The notes below the pieces were generated by a model, which had not been told where the DNA came from, searched no databases, and was given only the letters and a program-made list of their open reading frames with translations. Position numbers and translations under genes: made by a program. A stretch of DNA of 64,000 bases from Elusimicrobiota bacterium (lineage in GTDB: Bacteria; Elusimicrobiota; Elusimicrobia; UBA1565; UBA9628): contig JACRDQ010000014.1 of assembly GCA_016218545.1 (NCBI GenBank), forward strand, positions 1 through 64,000, in the 5' to 3' direction. How positions within the stretch are numbered: position 1 is the stretch's first letter; the number at the start of each line of letters is the position of its first letter. Shown in pieces: positions 51,054 to 58,559 of this stretch.

Positions 51054-53210
51054 CTACTTGGCGCGGCGCGGATTGCGCTTGCGCCGGGGCGCGGCCGCGG
51101 GCTTGAACTGGGCCGCCCTGGGGCTCCATAGCACGAGCCCCGGGAAATAGTGGGAGAGGATCTCGTGATGCTTCCTGCCCACGCTCGCCTGGCCGATGGC
51201 CCCGGCGGTGCACATCCCCAGGCCGTCTCCCGTGCCCGCGCCCCAGAGGAGGAAGTGGGTGGGCGTGCGTCCGACGTATAGCGGCAGGATCGTGAAGAGG
51301 GTCGAGCGCAGGGACTTGGGCGAGAGCACGCTGGAGATGGCATCGGGTCCGTTGAGCACGAGGGTGTCGGCCGAGCCCACGACCTCCAGGGACAGGATCC
51401 TGCCGCTGGGGGAGCGCTTGAGCGCCCGGAGGTGCCGGACCTTGCCGATCTCCCTCAGGCGCTGCGCCCTGCGTGAGATGTCCCTGGCGTCGAGCAGGCG
51501 CAGCCACCGCGCCTGGACCGGCGGGGTCAGGCCTCCCTGGTCGCAGTAGCGGTCGGGCAGGGGCCCGGCGTGGACCCAGCGCTCGAGGGACTCGGGGCTG
51601 TCGAGGCCGGGGAGAGGGCCCGTCCCGTCCGGGACGGCTTTGAGGTGTGCCAGCATGTCCGCGCCGCCCTCCGTGACGCCGCCGCAGTGGGCGTGCTGGC
51701 GCACCTCGGCCAGCATGCCGTTGAGGTGCCGGAGATAGGAGCCCTCGGTGCGCGCCACGGCCTCCACCGCCAGGGCGTTCTCGGAGTTGAGCCCGATGTA
51801 GCGCTGGCAGCGGCTGGAGTCGCAGGCGTCGTGGGGGAACGGGCCGGCCACCGGGTGCCCTTTGGCCCACATGGCGCGGGTCCGGGAGACCACGGCCTGG
51901 GCCTTGTAGGCTTCCAACGGGGCGCCGGAAGGCAGCGCCGCGGACACGACCCCGTAGAGGTAGTCCTCCAAGGGGAGGTCGTTGACGAGCACGAAGCCGA
52001 ACGGCGTGGGCACGACCTCGACGGAGCCGCGGAGCTCCCGATCGCCGGCGTCCGCCACGTCGGTGCCCGGCAGCTCCGCGCTCTTGATGAGCACGGACCC
52101 GCCCCGAGGCTGGGGCGCGATGCGGAAGGGCTGCTTGGAGGTGTACTGCAGGATGTGGGCCGTGTCCCTGACCTCCACGAGGTTGGTTTCCGGCCGGAAA
52201 ATGATCTCCCACTGGAGCCCGCCGGACGGGCTCTCCCGCACGGTCTCCCCCTGCCTGGCCACGATCTGGAAGGGGGCGTTGGTCATGAAGTAGGTCCGCG
52301 TCAGGTGGGCGGGCTCGCCCGCCTCCGAGGTGAAGAGGGCGACGCGGATGCGCTCCGCGGAGCCGGACGGGGCGGCCAGCCCCTTGCCGGCCGGGTCGAG
52401 GAAGGGGCGGGAGAGCCGGCGCATGGCGATGAGCCGCTTGGGGTCGCCCAGGATGTGGCGCTCGGCTTTCTCGGCGCGGGAGGCCGCGTCCTCGTCCTTC
52501 GGGTCGAATCTGAGGAGGGCGCGGTAGAAGTGCCAGGCCTTGAGGTTCTCCCCGACGCGCTCGTTGAGCCTGGCGAGCTCCTTGAGGGATTCGAGGTCGA
52601 GGGGGTCGCCGCTGATGCTCTGACCGAGGTATTCGAGCGCCGCGTGCTCGTCGTCCACGTCCAACTGCGCCAGCCCGGTCAGGTGCGCCGCCATGGGCAG
52701 GATGTAGGGGCCCTGGAGCCAGGCCTCCTTGAGCGGCTTGAGGGAGGCCTTGGGATGGTCGTCCCGGATGGCGGCCAGGGCGAGGCCGATGTTGGCCTCG
52801 GCCTGCATCGAGGTGGTCGTCGAGATGTCGAGAGCTCGGCGGAAGGCCGTGGCCGCCTCGCGGCTGTCGCCCAGCGCGAGGTAGGACCAGCCTCGCTGGT
52901 TCCAGACGAACCCGTCGGCGCTCTCCGGGAGGGAGACCTTGGTCCAGGCCGGCAGCGCGGCGTCCGCCTCGGCGCTGTCCCGATGGATGATGGCGATGTT
53001 CGGGGACGGGTCCGGGGTCCGGATGCCGAGGGTGGAGAGGTAGCGGTAGTGCCGCGCGGACTCCTCCAGGCGCCCCTCGAGGAAGGCGCGGTTGGCCAGG
53101 GAGAGGGTCTCCGCCACGTCGGAGACGGGGAGCTCCTCGGCGGCCAGCGGGACGGCCGCGAGGAAGGCCAGCGCGGCGAGGCCGCGCGCCAGCGCGAGGC
53201 GGTCTTTCAA
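51054..53210 (-). CDS. TPR plus SpoIID/LytB-domain protein
   Basis: 718 residues with a signal peptide (LAALAFLAAVPLAAEE). The N-terminal third holds tetratricopeptide-like helices (for example WSYLALGDSREAATAFRRAL). The middle and C-terminal part is a SpoIID/LytB domain: VEVVPTPFGFVLVNDLPLED followed by YLYGVVSAALPSGAPLEAYKAQAVVSR, then a Cys/His-rich region and HFLLWGAGTGDGLGMCTAGA at the end. SpoIID of Bacillus is a lytic transglycosylase acting on peptidoglycan stripped of stem peptides; SpoIID-domain proteins in non-sporulating bacteria also work on cell walls. The Glu after SAALPSGAPL sits where the family has PSEW..EAL..QA. It overlaps the upstream gene by ATGA. Confidence 0.85.
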   Translation of the reverse strand: MKDRLALARGLAALAFLAAVPLAAEELPVSDVAETLSLANRAFLEGRLEESARHYRYLSTLGIRTPDPSPNIAIIHRDSAEADAALPAWTKVSLPESADGFVWNQRGWSYLALGDSREAATAFRRALDISTTTSMQAEANIGLALAAIRDDHPKASLKPLKEAWLQGPYILPMAAHLTGLAQLDVDDEHAALEYLGQSISGDPLDLESLKELARLNERVGENLKAWHFYRALLRFDPKDEDAASRAEKAERHILGDPKRLIAMRRLSRPFLDPAGKGLAAPSGSAERIRVALFTSEAGEPAHLTRTYFMTNAPFQIVARQGETVRESPSGGLQWEIIFRPETNLVEVRDTAHILQYTSKQPFRIAPQPRGGSVLIKSAELPGTDVADAGDRELRGSVEVVPTPFGFVLVNDLPLEDYLYGVVSAALPSGAPLEAYKAQAVVSRTRAMWAKGHPVAGPFPHDACDSSRCQRYIGLNSENALAVEAVARTEGSYLRHLNGMLAEVRQHAHCGGVTEGGADMLAHLKAVPDGTGPLPGLDSPESLERWVHAGPLPDRYCDQGGLTPPVQARWLRLLDARDISRRAQRLREIGKVRHLRALKRSPSGRILSLEVVGSADTLVLNGPDAISSVLSPKSLRSTLFTILPLYVGRTPTHFLLWGAGTGDGLGMCTAGAIGQASVGRKHHEILSHYFPGLVLWSPRAAQFKPAAAPRRKRNPRRAK

Positions 53211-53644
53211 GGAGCTCCTCCCGGGGCGCTCTGGCCCTTGCCGTACTGGGGCAGCGGGGGCTCGGCGGACTCCTTGATGGGGATGTCGCGGCGGACCTCG
53301 TTGAGGAGGCGCTCCGCCTCGGCGCGGGTGCGCGTGACGTTGAAGGAGGCCGCGGTCTGGGCGCGCGTCTCGAGGTCGGCGACGTCGAAGCCTTGGGCCT
53401 TGGCCGCGGCCAGCTCGTCGAGGAGGCCGCGGTGGAGAGCTTCGACCCTCAAGCGGTCCTTCTCCGAGAGCTCGCGGAGGATCTGGTCTCCCAGCGGGTT
53501 GGAGGCCTTCTGGGGAGGGTAGCGCCGGTCGTGGAGCCAGCGCAGGGACGCGGGCGACACGCGCAGGAGCAGGATCAGCCCGCAGCCCGCGGCCAGCAGG
53601 GCGAGCAGCGTCCTGCCGTTGGCGAGCCTAAGCAGCAGGTCCAC
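53207..53644 (-). CDS. Small membrane-anchored protein of unknown function
   Basis: 145 residues. One N-terminal membrane helix (about 10-28, TLLALLAAGCGLILLLRV) is followed by a charged, helical, probably coiled-coil domain (ILRELSEKDRLRVEALHRGL to LLNEVRRDI) and a Pro/Gly tail. I do not recognise a family. It overlaps both neighbours (17 bases with the gene before it, four with the SpoIID-like gene), so the three are probably made together. Confidence 0.65.
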   Translation of the reverse strand: MDLLLRLANGRTLLALLAAGCGLILLLRVSPASLRWLHDRRYPPQKASNPLGDQILRELSEKDRLRVEALHRGLLDELAAAKAQGFDVADLETRAQTAASFNVTRTRAEAERLLNEVRRDIPIKESAEPPLPQYGKGQSAPGGAP

Positions 53645-54161
53645 TGACCTGTGTTCCCTTTTCCGGGGTGGAGATCCGTGACATCACCCTCGAGGAGACG
53701 AAGAAGGGATAGCCCTTGCACTTGTCGTGGAGGACCTCGACGTCCTGCACCATGTACCAGACCTCGACCTTGAGGTCGGTCTCCGGCGTGAAGTGGTGGA
53801 GGTGGCGGAGCTGTTCGTTGAGGCCCGCGAGGTCCTTCTCGAACTGGGAGGTCACCTTCAGCAGGGAGCGCGCCTTGTCGAGGGCCCTGGAGTCGGCGTC
53901 GTAATGGCACTCACGGTCGAGCCACTCGATGAGGCCGGGAAGGGCGCTGGCGTCCTGGATGAAGCTGCGGACGTGCCTCCGGAGGAGCTGGGTGTCGTCG
54001 GCGAAGAGGGTGTCCTTGTGCCCCGTATGGTTCTTGATGGCATTGCTCCAGCGCTGCGCGCGAAAGAGCAGGTCCTCGGCGTGGCTGACCATGGACTGGA
54101 CCTTGTCCGAGAATTCCATGAACCTCTCCTCGGTCAGCTTCAGGAGCCTGTCTTGTTCCAT
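53628..54161 (-). CDS. Helical protein of unknown function
   Basis: 177 residues, cytoplasmic by appearance, mostly alpha-helical with heptad-like stretches (LLKLTEERFMEFSDKVQSMV; LLKVTSQFEKDLAGLNEQL). No family recognised. It heads a four-gene minus-strand run (this gene, membrane protein, SpoIID-like, GT4) behind the promoter at 54195-54222. Confidence 0.6.
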   Translation of the reverse strand: MEQDRLLKLTEERFMEFSDKVQSMVSHAEDLLFRAQRWSNAIKNHTGHKDTLFADDTQLLRRHVRSFIQDASALPGLIEWLDRECHYDADSRALDKARSLLKVTSQFEKDLAGLNEQLRHLHHFTPETDLKVEVWYMVQDVEVLHDKCKGYPFFVSSRVMSRISTPEKGTQVSGPAA

Positions 54162-54194
54162 GGTCGGTTCCTCCGAACGTTCTCTAAGAGGAAA

Positions 54195-54222
54195 TGTATC
54201 AGATTCCCGGCAGAACGCACAA
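54195..54222 (-). promoter_or_regulatory. Promoter of the SpoIID-containing run
   Basis: TTGTGC (54217-54222), a 16-bp spacer and GATACA (54195-54200) on the minus strand, about 33 nt before the ATG at 54161, in the gap after the GYF-domain gene. Confidence 0.5.
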
Positions 54223-54229
54223 GGGATGT

Positions 54230-56200
54230 CTATTCCCCGAGCAGGTCGTCGAGGAGCTTGGCGTCGTCTGCCTCGGGCTCGGGGGCCGCGGCTTTTTTGG
54301 CAGGCCTGGCCGGGACGGGCTCCGCGGGCAGGGGCTCGGCCTTCTTGGGCTCGGGAGCGAGGAGGTCGTCGAGGCTGGGCTCGGCGGGCTTGGGCTCGAT
54401 GGCGATCTTGCGCCTGCCGGCGCGGGCGGGCTTGGGAGCCGGAACCGGCGCGGCCTCGGGAGGGGCGCCGAAGAGTTCGTCGACCTCGGAGAGGTCCGCG
54501 GGCTTGGCGTCGGTCCCGGCGTCCTCGAAGAGGGCAGCCGCTTCCTCGTCCTTCTTGGGCTTGGCGGGCTTCCGTTTGGGCTTGGGGGGCTCCACCACGG
54601 GTCTGCCTGCGAGGAGGTTCTCGGCCGGCTTGTTGAGGGGCTTGACCGAGCGCGATTCGAGCGAGACCTCGAAGGCGAGCGCCTCCGTGCCGTGCGGCGA
54701 GCCCTTGGACGGATAGAAATTCGCTTGGTAGAACCCGTCCCGGACCTTCTCCACCATCCAGGGGGTGAGTCCCCCTGCGGCCGACGCTGCGGGGACCGCG
54801 GCCGCGGGTTCGAGTTCGGTGCCGACGGTGTTGCCATTGGGCAGGGGCCAGGCGCGGGCGATCTCGAGGGCCTGTTCCTTGCGCTGGGCCTCCACGACCT
54901 CGGGCGGCGGCTCGGCCGGCGGCGGGGGCGGCGGAGGGGCTTCGACCACGGGCGGCGGCGGGGGCGCGGGCTTCTTGCCGAGAGGGATGAGGCCGAGGAA
55001 GAAGGCGGCGACCCCGGCCAGCGCGATGCCTGCGACCGCGAAGATGAGGAACTTCCCCCTCTTGGGCTTGGCCGGCGCCAGGTCGGCCACCACGGGCGCT
55101 GCGGCGTCGGCTGCGGACTTGGCGAAGCGCGCGGCCGCGTCGTCGGCGCCGGACGGCAACCCTGCCACGGCGTCGGGGAGCCCGACCCCGAAGCTGCCGG
55201 GGCCTCCGGGCTCGGGCATGGACACGGGCGCGGGAGTGAACTCAGGGATGGGCTGCATCCCCGGGGCGCTCTCGGACTTGGGAGCGGCCGAGGCTTCCGC
55301 GAGCGGGGTGAAGGCGGGCTCGGGCTGGAACGCGGGCGCGGGTTGGGCGGAGAACGGAGCGGCTTCGGCCGGCGCGGCCGCAGGCTCGGGCTGGAACGCG
55401 GGCGCGGGTTGGGCGGAGAACGGAGCGGCTTCGGCCGGCGCGGCCGCAGGCTCGGGCTGGGCTGCGGGGAACGCAGGACCGGCGGAGGCGGCGGCCGAGG
55501 CGGAGGCGGCCGCGTCATCCACCTTCTTGCCGATCTGCTGGAGGTCTTCCTTGATTTTCTCGATCTCGCTGACCGGCTTTTCGATCTGAGAGAGCTCCTC
55601 CTTGATCTTCTCGACCTCGCGCATCCCGTCCTGGAGCTTGTGCAGGTCGTCCGAGAGCCCGGCGAGAGCCTTGCTCTGGACCGCGACGTCCGAGGCGACG
55701 CCGCGCTCCTCGTCCACGGCCTTCTGGAGGTTCTCCTTGAGACTGTCGCCCAGCTCCCCGAGCTTGGCCTCGAGCCCCTCGAGCTTCTTCTTGAGCTCGA
55801 GGGCCTGGACGCCCCGGTCCTCGAGCTGGGTGTGCATGGTCGAGAGCTCGGTGTCCTTCATGCGAAGCTCGCCCTGCAGGAGGGAGAGGGTGTTCTCCAG
55901 GAAGCTCACCTTCTCCTGGAGGCTGCCGAGCGCGGCAAGGTCCTTGAGGGTCGGCTCCGGAGGCAGGCCCGCCAGCACCCGCGGCGAGTCTCCTGCGGAC
56001 GCCATCGCGAGCTGCGAGGACTTCACGAGGGACAGGGAGAGCTCGGGCACCAAGCCCGCGCGCTGCCAGTCCCCCATGCTCGTGCCCTTGCGGCCTTCGG
56101 GACAGACGAGCGACTCGCTCGAGAAGTAGGGGAGCGCCGAGAGCTCGTCGGCGTCGTGAGGGCCGAGGACCTGGTTGTTCTGAAATATCCAGTAACGCAT
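54230..56200 (-). CDS. GYF_2-like membrane protein with coiled coil and Pro/Ala-rich regions
   Basis: 656 residues. The N-terminus (MRYWIFQNNQVLGPHDADEL ... YFSSESLVCPEGRKG) resembles the GYF_2/DUF4339 domain. Residues about 95-215 are coiled coil (LQEKVSFLENTLSLLQGEL). A Pro/Ala-rich stretch with two near-exact 22-residue repeats (QPEPAAAPAEAAPFSAQPAP) follows, then one membrane helix (FLIFAVAGIALAGVAAFFLGLI, about 380-402), a Pro-rich linker, a compact domain (ALEIARAWPLPNG to AFEVSLESRSV), and an Ala/Lys/Pro/acidic tail ending DDLLGE. Function unknown; a scaffold linking cytoplasm and envelope is possible. Confidence 0.7.
   Translation of the reverse strand: MRYWIFQNNQVLGPHDADELSALPYFSSESLVCPEGRKGTSMGDWQRAGLVPELSLSLVKSSQLAMASAGDSPRVLAGLPPEPTLKDLAALGSLQEKVSFLENTLSLLQGELRMKDTELSTMHTQLEDRGVQALELKKKLEGLEAKLGELGDSLKENLQKAVDEERGVASDVAVQSKALAGLSDDLHKLQDGMREVEKIKEELSQIEKPVSEIEKIKEDLQQIGKKVDDAAASASAAASAGPAFPAAQPEPAAAPAEAAPFSAQPAPAFQPEPAAAPAEAAPFSAQPAPAFQPEPAFTPLAEASAAPKSESAPGMQPIPEFTPAPVSMPEPGGPGSFGVGLPDAVAGLPSGADDAAARFAKSAADAAAPVVADLAPAKPKRGKFLIFAVAGIALAGVAAFFLGLIPLGKKPAPPPPPVVEAPPPPPPPAEPPPEVVEAQRKEQALEIARAWPLPNGNTVGTELEPAAAVPAASAAGGLTPWMVEKVRDGFYQANFYPSKGSPHGTEALAFEVSLESRSVKPLNKPAENLLAGRPVVEPPKPKRKPAKPKKDEEAAALFEDAGTDAKPADLSEVDELFGAPPEAAPVPAPKPARAGRRKIAIEPKPAEPSLDDLLAPEPKKAEPLPAEPVPARPAKKAAAPEPEADDAKLLDDLLGE
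55315..55461. repeat. 66-bp tandem repeat inside the GYF_2-like gene
   Basis: Two adjacent 66-bp copies (55315-55380 and 55381-55446) differ at about one base and are followed by a partial third copy. The unit length is a multiple of three, so copy number can vary without a frameshift. It encodes the Pro/Ala-rich 22-residue repeat. Confidence 0.9.
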
Positions 56201-56214
56201 GATGGTCTGGTGGG

Positions 56215-56242
56215 ATTATAGCAGGCGAGTCTGTAAATTCAA
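56215..56242 (-). promoter_or_regulatory. Promoter of the GYF_2-like gene
   Basis: TTGAAT (56237-56242), a 16-bp spacer and TATAAT (56215-56220) with a TGC extension (TGCTATAAT) on the minus strand. The -10 ends 14 nt from the ATG at 56200, so the leader is very short. Confidence 0.75.
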
Positions 56243-56251
56243 TATCTAATT

Positions 56252-56260
56252 TGTTACAAT
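56252..56260 (+). promoter_or_regulatory. Extended -10 promoter of tRNA-Lys/tRNA-Leu/tig
   Basis: TGTTACAAT (TG-n-TACAAT, -10 at 56255-56260) lies 34 nt before tRNA-Lys and divergent from the promoter of the GYF_2-like gene. Confidence 0.6.
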
Positions 56261-56293
56261 GCGTGCGGTGCAAAGGCGGCACGGGCACCTTAC

Positions 56294-56365
56294 GGGCTAT
56301 TAGCTCAATGGTAGAGCAGGCGCCTCTTAAGCGCAAGGTTTTCGGTTCGAGTCCGAAATAGCCCA
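56294..56365 (+). tRNA. tRNA-Lys (anticodon CTT)
   Basis: Cloverleaf: acceptor GGGCTAT/ATAGCCC, D-arm GCTC...GAGC, anticodon loop CTCTTAA with anticodon CTT, T-arm TTCGG TTCGAGT CCGAA, discriminator A. The outermost anticodon-stem pair is G-A rather than Watson-Crick. CCA is not encoded. Confidence 0.92.
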
Positions 56366-56377
56366 GAGTTTTTTCCC

Positions 56378-56395
56378 GGACCGCGGCCGCGGTCC
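56378..56395. repeat. 18-bp perfect palindrome between tRNA genes
   Basis: GGACCGCGGCCGCGGTCC is self-complementary and follows six T residues after tRNA-Lys. A further GC-rich inverted stretch (GGCGGCTGG...GCGGCCGCC, about 56422-56441) lies before tRNA-Leu. It could act in processing of the tRNA-tRNA-tig transcript. Confidence 0.5.
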
Positions 56396-56455
56396 TATTC
56401 TCGGACGTTCCTTGTAAGAGAGGCGGCTGGAGGCGGCCGCCTTCTACCACAGAAA

Positions 56456-56537
56456 GGGCGGGTGGCGGAATCGGCAGACGCGCACGGCTTAGGACCGTGT
56501 GCCGCAAGGCTTGGGGGTTCGACTCCCCCCCCGCCCA
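56456..56537 (+). tRNA. tRNA-Leu (anticodon TAG)
   Basis: Class II tRNA of 82 nt: acceptor GGGCGGG/CCCGCCC, anticodon stem CACGG/CCGTG with loop CTTAGGA giving anticodon TAG, a long variable arm (TGCCGCAAGGCTTG), and T-arm GGGGG TTCGACT CCCCC, discriminator A. CCA is not encoded. The tig Shine-Dalgarno AAAGGAG begins at its 3' end. Confidence 0.93.
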
Positions 56538-56551
56538 AAGGAGTGACTCGC

Positions 56552-57826
56552 ATGGGATTGTTCAGCAGGACGACGGCCAATCAGCCGCGCTTCAAGAAGG
56601 TCAAGGAGGACGGGTGCGTCGTGACGTTCTCGGTCGAGGTCCCGGCCGAGGAGGTCGAGTCGGAGGCCCAGACCGGACTCCTCCGCATCCAGGCTCACGC
56701 GCACCTGCCTGGCTTCCGGCCGGGCAAGGCGCCTCTGGAGCTCATCCAGAAGAACTACGCGGAGCGCGCCGCCGAGATCGCGGTCGAGGACATGATCCAG
56801 AAGTACGTGCCCCAGGCCCTGCGCGAGCTCAAGATCGTCCCCGTGGCCCCTCCCCGCGTGACCGAGGTCGGCCGCAAGCCCGGCGAGCCGCTCAAGCTCA
56901 CCGTGGCCGCGGAGGTGGCTCCCGAGGTCGCGGCCAAGGCCTACACCAAGATCCCGGTCCAGCGCAAGTCCTATCCCGCCACGGACGCGGCGCTCGACAA
57001 GCGCCTCGACGACCTGCGGGAGAGCCACGCGCGCCTCGAGCGCGATGAGGCCGCGGCCGTCGCCAAGGACCACTACGTCGTGGTGGACTACGCCGCCTCC
57101 CAGGACGGCAAGCCGCTCAGGGACATGAAGGGCGAGGGCGTCCTCGTGGACATGACCTCGGACGAGAACCTCGAGGGGCTGTCCCACGGGCTGTTGGGCC
57201 AGGCCCGCGGCGAGACCCGGGAGGTCAAGGTCAAGCTCCTCAAGAAGGACGCGCTCCTCTCCGTCACGGTCCGCGAGATCAAGAAGAAGCTCCTCCCGCC
57301 GCTCGACGACGAGTTCGCCAAGGACCTGGGGTTCCAGACCCTGCCCGAGCTCAAGACCGCCTTGAAGGAGGTCATCGAGAAGGAAGGCAAGGAGCGGACC
57401 GAGCGCGAGGTCATGGTCCAGCTCGAGGAGGCCCTGCTCAAGGCCAATCAGATCCCGCTGCCCCCCTCCCTCGTGGAGGCGCAGGTCGAGTCCATGGCCG
57501 AGCGTCTCCGGAGGCAGTACCTGGGCGACCGGCCCTGGCCTTCAGGCGAGGCCGAGAAGCTCCGGCCCAAGCTCGTGCCCCAGGCCGAGAAGGAGTTGAG
57601 ACTCTCCTACATCCTGCAGTCCATCGCCGAGAAGGAGAAGCTCGCGGCCCTGGACGCGGAGATCAAGGCCGAGATGGAGCACTCCCTCGAGCACGCCAAG
57701 AACGACGTCGAGAAGGACGAGCTCCGGAAGCTCTTCGAGGAGCGCAAGGACACCATCGCGGGCATCATCCGCGACCGCAAGACCATGACCTTCGTCAAAG
57801 AGAAGGCCCTGGTCGCCGACGCCTGA
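56552..57826 (+). CDS. tig: Trigger factor
   Basis: Ribosome-associated chaperone. 424 residues: N-terminal ribosome-binding domain with the signature GFRPGKAPLELIQ, a central FKBP-like domain (about 160-245, VVVDYAASQDGKPLRDM), and a helical C-terminal chaperone domain. The ATG at 56552 follows AAAGGAG, which starts at the end of tRNA-Leu, so the mRNA is probably freed by tRNA processing. It is followed by the 80-bp palindrome and then clpP. Confidence 0.95.
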   Translation: MGLFSRTTANQPRFKKVKEDGCVVTFSVEVPAEEVESEAQTGLLRIQAHAHLPGFRPGKAPLELIQKNYAERAAEIAVEDMIQKYVPQALRELKIVPVAPPRVTEVGRKPGEPLKLTVAAEVAPEVAAKAYTKIPVQRKSYPATDAALDKRLDDLRESHARLERDEAAAVAKDHYVVVDYAASQDGKPLRDMKGEGVLVDMTSDENLEGLSHGLLGQARGETREVKVKLLKKDALLSVTVREIKKKLLPPLDDEFAKDLGFQTLPELKTALKEVIEKEGKERTEREVMVQLEEALLKANQIPLPPSLVEAQVESMAERLRRQYLGDRPWPSGEAEKLRPKLVPQAEKELRLSYILQSIAEKEKLAALDAEIKAEMEHSLEHAKNDVEKDELRKLFEERKDTIAGIIRDRKTMTFVKEKALVADA

Positions 57827-57833
57827 CCATCTG

Positions 57834-57913
57834 CGGTGCCTGGCATTGTATTGATTGTATTTTTTGTCAGCCATTGCTGACAAAAAATACAATCAATACA
57901 ATGCCAGGCACCG
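57834..57913. repeat. 80-bp perfect palindrome between tig and clpP
   Basis: Two exact 38-base arms (57834-57871 and 57876-57913) around a CATT loop. The outer part begins CGGTGCCTGGCATTG; the inner part is AT-rich with TTTTTT before and AAAAAA after the apical stem GTCAGC/GCTGAC. T and A tracts are on the wrong sides for an intrinsic terminator. Base composition differs sharply from the GC-rich surroundings. Confidence 0.95.
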
Positions 57914-57938
57914 TTTATGTAGTTTATGTAACGCCATT

Positions 57939-57947
57939 TGGTATAAT
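57939..57947 (+). promoter_or_regulatory. Extended -10 promoter of clpP
   Basis: TGGTATAAT (-10 at 57942-57947) lies 7 nt before the first of three consecutive ATG codons, implying a leaderless mRNA. It follows the 80-bp palindrome by 25 nt. Confidence 0.7.
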
Positions 57948-57953
57948 TCAATC

Positions 57954-58559
<606 letters not shown>

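Noticed and set aside
57834..57913. Intrinsic terminator for tig
   Set aside because: The T tract precedes and the A tract follows the apical stem, the reverse of a functional terminator on either strand, and the stem is far too long.
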